Below, in pieces: positions 1 through 4,711 of a stretch of 5,680 nucleotides of DNA (within the stretch, counting starts at the first letter, position 1; the number at the start of each line of letters is the position of its first letter). Below the pieces are notes generated by a model. It searched no databases. It was not told the origin of the DNA and saw only the letters and a list, made by a program, of their open reading frames with translations. Both the position numbers and the translations under genes were made by a program. Source of the stretch: Deltaproteobacteria bacterium (GTDB taxonomy: Bacteria > Desulfobacterota > Binatia > UBA9968 > CAXXLF01); the NCBI GenBank assembly GCA_022571535.1, contig JACZXR010000179.1:1-5680 (forward strand). Direction: 5' to 3'.

Positions 1-1119
1 GCCGGTGCGCAGGTAGAAAGGCATGCCGGCCCAACGCCAGTTGTCGATCTTGATGCGCAGCGCCACATAGGTCTCCGTCACCGAATTGGGGCTCACTCCC
101 TCTTCCTGACGGTAGCCCTTGACTAGCGTGCCATCGATTTCGCCCACCCCGTATTGACCGCGAACTGTGGAGGCCGCCACCTCTTTGGGCGTGAGCGGGA
201 TCAGGGCGCGTAGCACCTTGACCTTTTCATCCCGGATGGATTGTGGCTCGAGAGATGAAGGGGGCTCCATTGCGATCAGACAAAGAAGTTGCAACATATG
301 GTTCTGCACTATGTCGCGTAGCGCGCCCGCGCTGTCGTAAAAGGCACCTCGGTGTCCTTCCATCCCCAAGGTCTCCGCCACGGTGACCTGGATGTTATCA
401 ACATGCTTCTGATTGAATAGCGGCTCAAATATGGAATTTCCGAAGCGGAAGCTCAGAATGTTCTGCACGGTTTCCTTGCCGAGATAGTGGTCGATCCGAT
501 AGATCTGTCCCTCGTCCAGGATGGCCGTCACGTCCGTATTGAGTTTTCGCCCACTTTCCAGGTCATGACCGAAGGGCTTTTCGATGATGACCCGTGACCA
601 GGCATTGTCCTGTTTGCCGCATATCAAACCAGCCGCACAAAGGTTCTGGATAATCATGGTAAAGAAATTCGGTGCTACAGAGAGGTAAAACAGCCGATTT
701 CCGGGGAGGTTGAGTTTCTTGTCTAGCTTTTCTAGTTTCTCCTTGAGTTTCTTGAACGATTCCAGGTCGTTGTTGTTACCCGGCTGGTAGTACAGTGCTG
801 TGATGAGAGGATTGTCGACCTGGACGGCTTTGGCACCGCCATCGACCTGGTTCTGAAGTTCGCGCAGCGTGTCTTCCCTGTAAGTCCCATCTGTCATTTC
901 GGTCCGCGAGAATCCCAGGATGGCGTAGCGGTCAGGCAGGTATCCCGATTTCTGAAGCTGGTAGAGGGCGGGGATCAACTTACGTTTGCTGAGATCCCCC
1001 GAGGCGCCGAAGATCACCAGGGTTACCGGATCCTTGACACGAATGAGTTCACGGCCAGAGTCTAGGACTGCTGAGCGGGCGATGTGAACCGAAGCCTTTA
1101 CTCCGGAGGAGGTATCCAT
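1..1119 (-). CDS. zwf: Glucose-6-phosphate 1-dehydrogenase, N-terminal 373 codons (cut by window edge)
   Basis: The enzyme oxidises glucose-6-phosphate to 6-phosphogluconolactone with NAD(P)+, the entry step of the oxidative pentose-phosphate pathway, in the cytosol. The frame is open from the ATG at 1119 to position 1. Residues 38-50 carry the Rossmann nucleotide-binding motif GASGDLSKRKLIP. EKPFG is at 180-184. The signature RIDHYLGKE is at 208-216, with the substrate-binding/catalytic His211 and Lys215. QNH at 272-274 supplies the second family histidine (His274). FYLRTG closes the visible part. Family members have about 490-510 residues, so roughly 120-140 C-terminal residues lie beyond the left edge. 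ATG 1119 is chosen because an in-frame stop lies five codons upstream and the family motif begins about 30 residues in. No Shine-Dalgarno is visible before it. The gene is divergent from the plus-strand aromatic genes. Identification is by motif recognition and is firm; cofactor preference cannot be read. Confidence 0.97.
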   Translation of the reverse strand, partial: MDTSSGVKASVHIARSAVLDSGRELIRVKDPVTLVIFGASGDLSKRKLIPALYQLQKSGYLPDRYAILGFSRTEMTDGTYREDTLRELQNQVDGGAKAVQVDNPLITALYYQPGNNNDLESFKKLKEKLEKLDKKLNLPGNRLFYLSVAPNFFTMIIQNLCAAGLICGKQDNAWSRVIIEKPFGHDLESGRKLNTDVTAILDEGQIYRIDHYLGKETVQNILSFRFGNSIFEPLFNQKHVDNIQVTVAETLGMEGHRGAFYDSAGALRDIVQNHMLQLLCLIAMEPPSSLEPQSIRDEKVKVLRALIPLTPKEVAASTVRGQYGVGEIDGTLVKGYRQEEGVSPNSVTETYVALRIKIDNWRWAGMPFYLRTG

Positions 1120-1123
1120 GGAT

Positions 1124-1200
1124 CAATCAAGTTATATCGAATACGGGGTTTGAATCCCCGTGTTCGACCAAAGGGGAGAGCTTCCGCTTCTCCCCTTTGG
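1124..1200 (-). repeat. Palindromic repeat element, copy A (zwf-proximal)
   Basis: This stretch has two strong stem-loops. One is at 1168-1200, with a 12-bp perfect stem CCAAAGGGGAGA/TCTCCCCTTTGG around a 9-nt loop. The other is at 1137-1167, a 15-bp near-perfect palindrome centred on 1152 with one T-T mismatch and one G-T pair. Read on the minus strand, 1181-1124 matches 4654-4711 on the plus strand at about 52 of 58 positions, so the two are inverted copies of one element. The element ends four bases short of the zwf ATG and occupies the place where a ribosome binding site would be. It resembles REP/MITE-type intergenic palindromes. No transposase is present and the family is not identified. 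Confidence 0.85.
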
Positions 1201-1236
1201 AAACCCCATCGGCTTTGTGCCCGCCTCAAGAGGCAG

Positions 1237-1269
1237 GGTTTACATTGAATCAACTCCCGCTTGTAAACC
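1237..1269. promoter_or_regulatory. Inverted repeat GGTTTACA-N17-TGTAAACC, possible operator
   Basis: GGTTTACA (1237-1244) and TGTAAACC (1262-1269) are perfect 8-bp inverted half-sites separated by 17 bp, giving centres 25 bp apart, about two and a half helical turns. The right half overlaps the -10 box of the candidate zwf promoter. Such spacing suits a site for a dimeric or paired regulator, or a weak hairpin in RNA. No regulator gene is in the window, so no protein is proposed. Confidence 0.35.
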
Positions 1270-1288
1270 TTCAGCAAACAGCGGTCAA
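1260..1288 (-). promoter_or_regulatory. Candidate sigma70-type promoter for zwf
   Basis: Read on the minus strand, TTGACC (1288-1283) is followed after 17 bp by TACAAG (1265-1260), matching five of six and four of six consensus bases. The box lies about 140 bp before the zwf ATG, so the transcript would carry the hairpins of repeat copy A as its leader. An 8-bp inverted repeat (1237-1244/1262-1269) overlaps the -10 box. An alternative for zwf is the TATAAC at 1136-1131 inside the repeat, which would give a nearly leaderless message but has no -35 partner. This is pattern matching only. Confidence 0.35.
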
Positions 1289-1300
1289 TTTTCACCAAAG

Positions 1301-1505
1301 GAATTCATGGGTCGAACGATTAGGGCTCTCTGTCCAGGACCCTGTAACGCCTTGTGGGGAATCCTTTTTGGTACCAGCCGCCTCGGCGACTTACCTCCGA
1401 GGGCACTCAATCCTGTTAGTGAAGACAAATCCTTGTAAAACCAACTTATCTTACTAGTTCTTCCGAGGGCTGTCGAGGACGTTAAACTTGCAACTATAGG
1501 GTAAG
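1301..1505. other. Intergenic stretch with no recognisable gene
   Basis: All frames here give short translations without family resemblance; the longest begin inside the neighbouring repeat. One minor inverted repeat, CCTCGG (1381-1386)/CCGAGG (1397-1402), is present without a T-run. Nothing else is recognised. Confidence 0.5.
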
Positions 1506-1534
1506 TTGACAGAGAAGAGTGGGGTAGATATTCT
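1506..1534 (+). promoter_or_regulatory. Candidate sigma70-type promoter for the VOC remnant/isochorismatase/dioxygenase operon
   Basis: A perfect -35 box TTGACA (1506-1511) is followed after 17 bp by TATTCT (1529-1534), which matches four of six -10 consensus bases. Transcription would begin near 1541, about 55 bp before the ATG of the broken VOC gene and 260 bp before the isochorismatase-like gene. It is the best plus-strand promoter match in the divergent intergenic region. Confidence 0.4.
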
Positions 1535-1596
1535 CTGCATCTGAGCAAGCGGTCATCAATGGAAGATCACGCGGTGTTATTGTGAGGAATTCGGTT

Positions 1597-1733
1597 ATGA
1601 CCATTAGACAGGCCGCCCTCGGTCACGTGGTCTTAAACGTCAGGGATCTCAAGAAATCCGTGGGCTTTTAAGACATTTGTGATGATTCTTTCAGGGAGAA
1701 ATCGAAAAAACCAGGTTGTCCTTTTCAGAGTCT
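1597..1733 (+). pseudogene. Broken glyoxalase/VOC-superfamily gene (N-terminal remnant)
   Basis: A Shine-Dalgarno-like TGAGGA (1583-1588) precedes ATG 1597, which opens 24 codons. They read MTIRQAALGHVVLNVRDLKK followed by SVGF, and then TAA at 1669-1671. This matches the usual start of glyoxalase/bleomycin-resistance/extradiol-dioxygenase domain proteins: a G-H-V-x-L strand with the metal-ligand His (His10), then the R-D-L-x-x-S-V-x-F-Y helix. The stop falls where the family Tyr codon is expected. Downstream, in another frame (1686-1733), a stretch reading FQGEIEKTRLSF could be the next strand of the domain, but that is weaker. A VOC domain needs about 120-140 residues and little else is recognisable before the next gene. 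It probably was the first gene of this operon. A short functional peptide is much less likely. Confidence 0.65.
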
Positions 1734-1799
1734 TAGGTCAAGGGGCCCTTTTGGCTAACGTGCGGGGTCATTATAGGACGCAGGGAAAGGGGAGTGTGA

Positions 1800-2450
1800 A
1801 TGATTGATTTTGAAGGCAGGGAGATCCCGACAACGCTGCGGGAGGTTGTCGATCCCAGACGGACCGTGCTGCTCGTATGGGATATGCAGAACGATCAGGC
1901 CGGAGGCTCTTTTAACAAGGAGGAGTTCCTGCGCACGACACCTCCTCTGATCAGCGTCGCTAAAAAGGCCGGTGTCCGCGTCGTGTATACCCAGTCGACT
2001 CCGTATCTGTGGCGTGATGAGTCACCAGCGCTGATCAGGAGAGCCATGAGAGAACAAAAGGTGGACCATCCGAGCAAACTCAAGCCCAGGCGGTTGCGGG
2101 GGAGCTTTGGCTGGCAGTTGATCGAACCCTTCAAGCCAGAGGAGGATGACATTGTCCTGGATAAGCGGCGTCCAACAATGTTCCTGGGGACGGAGTTCGA
2201 GAGCCTCTTAGGCAACTGGGGTGTGTCAACAATCGTGATGGTTGGGTGCACAACTGACGGTGGGGTAGAGGGGACCGTGAGAGATGGATTTTACCGAGGG
2301 CACTTCATGATCGTCGTCCGCGATTGCGTTGGAACCAGAACAGAGGACGGTCACCGGGATGCATTAAGGAGAATGGAGCGCTTCGGCGACGTTGTCGAGT
2401 CGGCTGAGTTGATTAAAATTTGGCAGGGCACAACTGACGGTGGGGGATAG
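1800..2450 (+). CDS. Isochorismatase/cysteine-hydrolase-fold protein with Gly at the nucleophile position
   Basis: The protein has 216 residues, typical of the isochorismatase-like superfamily, and is cytosolic. Residues 19-33 give the first strand and motif (DPRRTVLLVWDMQND) with catalytic Asp28. Lys122 lies in DKRRPTMF. The third motif is GCTTDGGVEGTVRDG (149-163). In amidases such as nicotinamidase, RutB or N-carbamoylsarcosine hydrolase the nucleophilic Cys sits where Gly155 is here; Cys150 is five residues too early. True isochorismatases (EntB, PhzD) also lack that Cys, so an enol-ether hydrolase or another non-amidase reaction is possible. The long RRPTMFLGTEFE segment looks more like RutB-type amidases, so the reaction stays open. 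ATG 1800 has AAAGGGGAG just upstream. The gene ends 2 bp before the dioxygenase start, implying cotranscription and coupling. The last codons (GTTDGGG) duplicate 18 bp of the catalytic-loop DNA. Confidence 0.88.
   Translation: MIDFEGREIPTTLREVVDPRRTVLLVWDMQNDQAGGSFNKEEFLRTTPPLISVAKKAGVRVVYTQSTPYLWRDESPALIRRAMREQKVDHPSKLKPRRLRGSFGWQLIEPFKPEEDDIVLDKRRPTMFLGTEFESLLGNWGVSTIVMVGCTTDGGVEGTVRDGFYRGHFMIVVRDCVGTRTEDGHRDALRRMERFGDVVESAELIKIWQGTTDGGG
2248..2445 (+). repeat. 18-bp exact direct repeat, copies 180 bp apart, within the isochorismatase-like gene
   Basis: GCACAACTGACGGTGGGG occurs at 2248-2265 and again at 2428-2445, in the same reading frame and exactly 60 codons apart. The first copy encodes the catalytic-loop residues (G)CTTDGG; the second encodes the C-terminal tail (G)TTDGG. 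The second copy also supplies most of the GGGGGA that serves as the Shine-Dalgarno of the next gene. The two copies are identical, whereas the surrounding bases are not related. Confidence 0.9.
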
Positions 2451-2452
2451 GC

Positions 2453-3010
2453 GTGGAATATTTTTCGACTTATCACCTCAAGCGGTGGGTAGAACAGAAC
2501 AAGGAACTGTTCGCTCCGCCGTACAAGACGAACCGGGTGCTAGCACGCCACGGGGAGTTCGTCGTCATGATCCTGCACGGTCCAAATGAGCGGTTGGACT
2601 TTCACGTCGAGCCGGGAGAGGAATTTTTCTATCAGATAGTGGGAGACATTGAGCTTCATCTTAAGCCCCCAGGTGAGCGTAGGCATATGGTTAAAATTCA
2701 TGAAGGGGAGATCTTTTTGTGTCCCGGAGGTCTGGCGCACTCGCCGCGCCGCGGCGTAGGAACTTGGGGTCTCGTGCTTGAGCGAAAACGGCGCCCTGAG
2801 GAGCTAGAGGAGTTTGTTTGGTTCTGTGAGGATTGTGACGAGAGGGTACACTCTCAAGAAGTGGTTCAGGGCGACATTGCAGCGCAGGTCGCGCACATCT
2901 ATGAGGCTTTCAACTCGGATCTCCGCCTGCGCACTTGCACGAATTGTGGCTACGTATTTTCCCAGACCCCGAGGGCCGAGCGGCTCGGATTTTTGGAGAC
3001 GAAGTGCTAA
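2453..3010 (+). CDS. nbaC: 3-hydroxyanthranilate 3,4-dioxygenase
   Basis: This Fe(II) cupin enzyme opens the ring of 3-hydroxyanthranilate with O2 to give 2-amino-3-carboxymuconate semialdehyde. That product cyclises to quinolinate (NAD synthesis) or is degraded further in tryptophan/2-nitrobenzoate catabolism. Of 185 residues, 51-57 (HVEPGEE) give the iron ligands His51 and Glu57, and LAHSPRR (94-100) gives His96. Arg47 (NERLDFH), Arg99 or Arg100, and Glu110 (LVLERKR) fit the substrate-binding residues of the family. The C-terminal rubredoxin-like second metal site of bacterial members is intact: Cys125-x-x-Cys128 and Cys162-x-x-Cys165. The start is GTG 2453, two bases after the previous stop, with GGGGGA at 2442-2447 as ribosome binding site inside the upstream gene. 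No kynureninase, decarboxylase or quinolinate phosphoribosyltransferase lies in the window, so the pathway direction is not set. The TAA lies inside the left arm of a 13-bp inverted repeat. HaaO is the alternative name. Confidence 0.96.
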   Translation: MEYFSTYHLKRWVEQNKELFAPPYKTNRVLARHGEFVVMILHGPNERLDFHVEPGEEFFYQIVGDIELHLKPPGERRHMVKIHEGEIFLCPGGLAHSPRRGVGTWGLVLERKRRPEELEEFVWFCEDCDERVHSQEVVQGDIAAQVAHIYEAFNSDLRLRTCTNCGYVFSQTPRAERLGFLETKC

Positions 3011-3131
3011 CCCCGATCTGTGTGAGGAAGGGGTCGCTTACCAAAATGGCCCCGCTGATGACTCACATCGGCCTTCAGATCCCTGAACGATCTGGGAAAA
3101 ACCTGAAAGGATGACGTGTCCATGAGGAAAA

Positions 3132-3284
3132 TTGGGGGACGGTGTGGGCGGAACAGACGCCCCATGGATCGATACAAAGGTGTTAGCCTCGATCCGAAAA
3201 AACAATCGAGGCATTTCTGATGTTGAGCGGCTTAGGACACTTTTTGATCGTCGGTCTGCAACTACACTAAAGGTGAGTTGCTGA
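3132..3284 (+). CDS. Doubtful small ORF, 50 codons, unknown
   Basis: An open frame from TTG 3132 (or GTG 3144) to TGA 3282-3284 encodes up to 50 residues. The middle reads DTKVLASIRKNNRGISDVER followed by LRTLF, which has the charged, amphipathic look of real protein and vaguely recalls a helix-turn-helix start. GAGGA (3124-3128) lies before the TTG and GGGGGA (3134-3139) before the GTG. Against it: no ATG, short length, and its DNA overlaps a strong stem-loop. It may be a remnant of a longer gene, a small protein, or chance. No function is proposed. Confidence 0.2.
   Translation: MGDGVGGTDAPWIDTKVLASIRKNNRGISDVERLRTLFDRRSATTLKVSC
3166..3212 (+). promoter_or_regulatory. Mutually exclusive stem-loops
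   Basis: GGATCGA (3166-3172) can pair with TCGATCC (3189-3195). GCCTCGAT (3186-3193) can instead pair with ATCGAGGC (3205-3212) around an A-rich 11-nt loop. The two structures share 3189-3193, so only one can form. No T-run follows the second stem, so it is not a standard intrinsic terminator in either direction. It may be an mRNA 3'-end structure of the dioxygenase operon. Confidence 0.35.
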
Positions 3285-3500
3285 TTCATGCTTGAAACAG
3301 GTATTTGTCGCGGTCTGATGCTCATCAGGGAAGATTTCTTCCCTTCGAGAACCTCAGGGCCGTGAGCCTGTCGAACCGGTGACTGATTAATTTCGGATCG
3401 GGGTTAGCTGCTGGGCGAATGATTGGTTTTACAGTGGTCGAAGAAGGAGTTGAGCCAGGGATTCATTGCGTGTCAGGTCTGCTGACTAGAGGGGGATAAA

Positions 3501-4355
3501 ATGGGCAAGAACTTGCTCTCGGTAGTCTTCAGTTTAGCCTTTGTCATTACAGTGTCGTTTTCCGTTTCTGCACAAATCCAGGTGGGTCCCTCACCGGATG
3601 ACCCGCCCAATCTTTCAGAACCGGTCGTAAAGGCTCCACTGGTCACTCCGGACCGCCTCTCGTTGCCTCCATTGGTACCTGGAATACCAGGCTCAGGCGA
3701 GTTAGAAACGCGCGGACTTCCAAAATCTTCCTCCCCCCCAGCTCAAGCCCAATTGAGGCGTCCGCCCGATGTCTTCGCCGGTCCCTCAGAACCTATCCGG
3801 GAAGAATCTCTGGATGCACCAGATCGACCTCCACTAGCCCCTTTAGTCCCCAGGAGGGCGAGGTCTATAGAGTTCGAGGCGACAAAGGTGCCAAAGCCGC
3901 AATCCTGGGACTTGCTGGGGAACGAAGAAGTTCTGGGTGGTATCATAATCCTGCTTATCTTTTCACTCCTGGGAAACGCTTTTCAGATTTATCGACAAAG
4001 GTTCTATGGGAAGACGATCTGCAACGAGTTGATGTCTACTTTTAATAGCGTTGCCTGGATGCTGGCACGATGTGTGAACAAGACGGAAGAGCTTGACAAG
4101 CGATCGACAGCGGATAAGGCTGGTGATTTAGCGCTGCAAAAAGAGTACCGGGAGTTTTCTCTTGATACCGAGTTCATGCTCCGGGCCCTTCACGAGCAGC
4201 TGGTTGCTGTGGCAAGAAATTTGGGGAGAAGAGACAAGAGTTGGAAAGCAGGTCAGTTTGGCTATACACTCGAAGAGGTTCAAAGGATTCGAAGAACTTT
4301 TTCTGAACGTCCCGTTGGAGATGGTCGGCAGGCCCTTAAATCTGCAAGCGGCTAA
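3501..4355 (+). CDS. Membrane-anchored protein with signal peptide, proline-rich repeats and one transmembrane helix; function unknown
   Basis: I do not recognise a named family in these 284 residues. Residues 1-24 form a Sec signal peptide (MGK, hydrophobic core, VSA before Gln25). Residues 25-135 are low-complexity and proline-rich, probably extended in the periplasm. They hold two related 26-residue units, 50-75 and 107-132, both starting PDR, containing PLVP and ending PK, with about 14 identities and no gaps. Residues 144-164 are a transmembrane helix (GGIIILLIFSLLGNAF), followed by basic residues (YRQRFYGK), placing residues 165-284 in the cytosol if the signal is cleaved. The tail looks alpha-helical and charged, with Cys174 and Cys191. 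ATG 3501 follows AGAGGGGGATAAA, a clear ribosome binding site. A proline-rich spacer linking the outer periplasm to a cytosolic helical domain suggests a structural or signalling role, which is inference only. Confidence 0.85.
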   Translation: MGKNLLSVVFSLAFVITVSFSVSAQIQVGPSPDDPPNLSEPVVKAPLVTPDRLSLPPLVPGIPGSGELETRGLPKSSSPPAQAQLRRPPDVFAGPSEPIREESLDAPDRPPLAPLVPRRARSIEFEATKVPKPQSWDLLGNEEVLGGIIILLIFSLLGNAFQIYRQRFYGKTICNELMSTFNSVAWMLARCVNKTEELDKRSTADKAGDLALQKEYREFSLDTEFMLRALHEQLVAVARNLGRRDKSWKAGQFGYTLEEVQRIRRTFSERPVGDGRQALKSASG

Positions 4356-4404
4356 CAGTTCTTCGTAAGGGTCCAGCCTCCTTTGTCCTTCGAATATTAG
4401 GATA

Positions 4405-4464
4405 CCCCGCGGCTTGCCGCGGGCACATTACCGACCTGCCTGCGCAGGAGGTGGGGTTTCCCCC
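4405..4464. repeat. Hairpins downstream of the proline-rich protein gene
   Basis: CCCGCGG (4406-4412) and CCGCGGG (4417-4423) form a 7-bp stem with loop CTTG. ACCT/AGGT with the perfect palindrome CCTGCGCAGG (4439-4448) follow at 4434-4452, and then GGGG-TTT-CCCC at 4453-4463. They start 50 bp after the stop codon and may terminate or protect the upstream message, but no T-run follows the first stem. The CTTG-looped GC-rich stem is typical of REP-like intergenic repeats. Confidence 0.6.
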
Positions 4465-4483
4465 GTGGAGTCGCGGTCCATTA

Positions 4484-4538
4484 CTCTCCTTCGCCAGAAT
4501 GCCCCGCCCGGGAGGGCGGGAATGAATGGCGAGGAGAG
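4484..4538. repeat. Nested long hairpin
   Basis: The outer stem CTCTCCTTCGCCA (4484-4496) pairs with TGGCGAGGAGAG (4527-4538) with a single bulged T. Inside it, CCCGCCC (4503-4509) pairs with GGGCGGG (4514-4520) around a GGGA loop. Together they form one folded unit of 55 nt, flanked directly by the next hairpin. Confidence 0.65.
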
Positions 4539-4566
4539 CCCTCCGAAGCTTTAGCGAAGGAGGGCT
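4537..4566. repeat. Hairpin AGCCCTCC/GGAGGGCT
   Basis: An 8-bp perfect stem (4537-4544/4559-4566) encloses GAA/GAA opposed bases, a GC/GC pair and a TTTA loop. I recall stems of this form as common interspersed repeats in genomes of uncultured bacteria, but cannot check this here. Confidence 0.6.
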
Positions 4567-4599
4567 AAAGGCTACAGAGAGTTCCGCCATCCGTATCAG

Positions 4600-4629
4600 G
4601 AAGCCCCGCTCGGGAACGCGGGGAGCTTC
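4600..4629. repeat. Hairpin CCCCGC/GCGGGG
   Basis: CCCCGC (4604-4609) pairs with GCGGGG (4618-4623) around TCGGGAAC. Outer bases GAAG (4600-4603) and CTTC (4626-4629) extend the stem past a two-base bulge. Confidence 0.55.
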
Positions 4630-4640
4630 ACGCCTCAGGG

Positions 4641-4711
4641 GGGAGAAGCGGGTGCTCTTCCCTTTGGTCGACCACGGGGTTTCAAACCCCGTGGTCGATA
4701 TAATTTGATTG
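4641..4711 (+). repeat. Palindromic repeat element, copy B
   Basis: Positions 4654-4711 match the minus strand of 1181-1124 at about 52 of 58 bases, and the preceding GGGAGAAGCGG (4641-4651) also has a counterpart in copy A. Its core at 4668-4698 is a perfect 31-nt palindrome: 15-bp arms TCGACCACGGGGTTT and complement around C4683. Where copy A has mismatches (T-T and G-T), copy B is fully paired, which suggests the fold is what is conserved. It is followed by TATAAT (4699-4704). A weaker hairpin, TCGGC/GCCGA (4713-4730), follows. Confidence 0.85.
4699..4704 (+). promoter_or_regulatory. Candidate -10 box (TATAAT) at the end of repeat copy B
   Basis: A perfect -10 hexamer lies directly after the palindrome, about 95 bp before the favoured start of the DUF1232 gene. 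There is no -35 match at 16-18 bp, where the palindrome lies, and no TG extension. The equivalent position in copy A is TATAAC. It is a weak promoter candidate. Confidence 0.25.

Larger units (their letters stand above)
3006..3408. repeat. Segment bounded by a 13-bp perfect inverted repeat
   Basis: GCTAACCCCGATC at 3006-3018 and its exact reverse complement GATCGGGGTTAGC at 3396-3408 enclose 377 bp that contain no convincing gene. The left arm includes the TAA of the dioxygenase. Inside are several smaller inverted repeats: CAGATC/GATCTG at 3076-3094, CTGATG/CATCAG at 3315-3328, GGGAAG/CTTCCC at 3328-3343, and the pair at 3166-3212. Size and terminal repeats would suit a MITE-like element, but I see no target-site duplication. 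The match could instead be an accident or a remnant of a duplicated gene end. Confidence 0.5.

Noticed and set aside
1141..1167. tRNA T-arm-like sequence (GGGG, TTTGAAT or ATTCAAA, CCCC)
   Set aside because: The loop is out of register with a true T-loop, there is no acceptor, D or anticodon arm, and the same sequence recurs as a plain palindrome at 4668-4698.
1160..1457. Overlapping plus-strand ORFs of 86-92 codons and a minus-strand ORF in the zwf upstream region
   Set aside because: They start inside the repeat element, overlap each other, lack ribosome binding sites and have no family-like composition.
1895..2251. 118-codon minus-strand ORF inside the isochorismatase-like gene
   Set aside because: It is the antisense shadow of a gene with clear family motifs.
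3076..3100. Intrinsic terminator after the dioxygenase gene (CAGATC/GATCTG stem)
   Set aside because: The stem is only 6 bp and is followed by GGAAAAA rather than a T-run on either strand.
3038..3325. 95-codon minus-strand ORF downstream of the dioxygenase
   Set aside because: No recognisable domain, no convincing ribosome binding site, and it covers several palindromes in an intergenic region.
4405..4711. CRISPR array
   Set aside because: The hairpins are not copies of one direct repeat and have no regular spacers.
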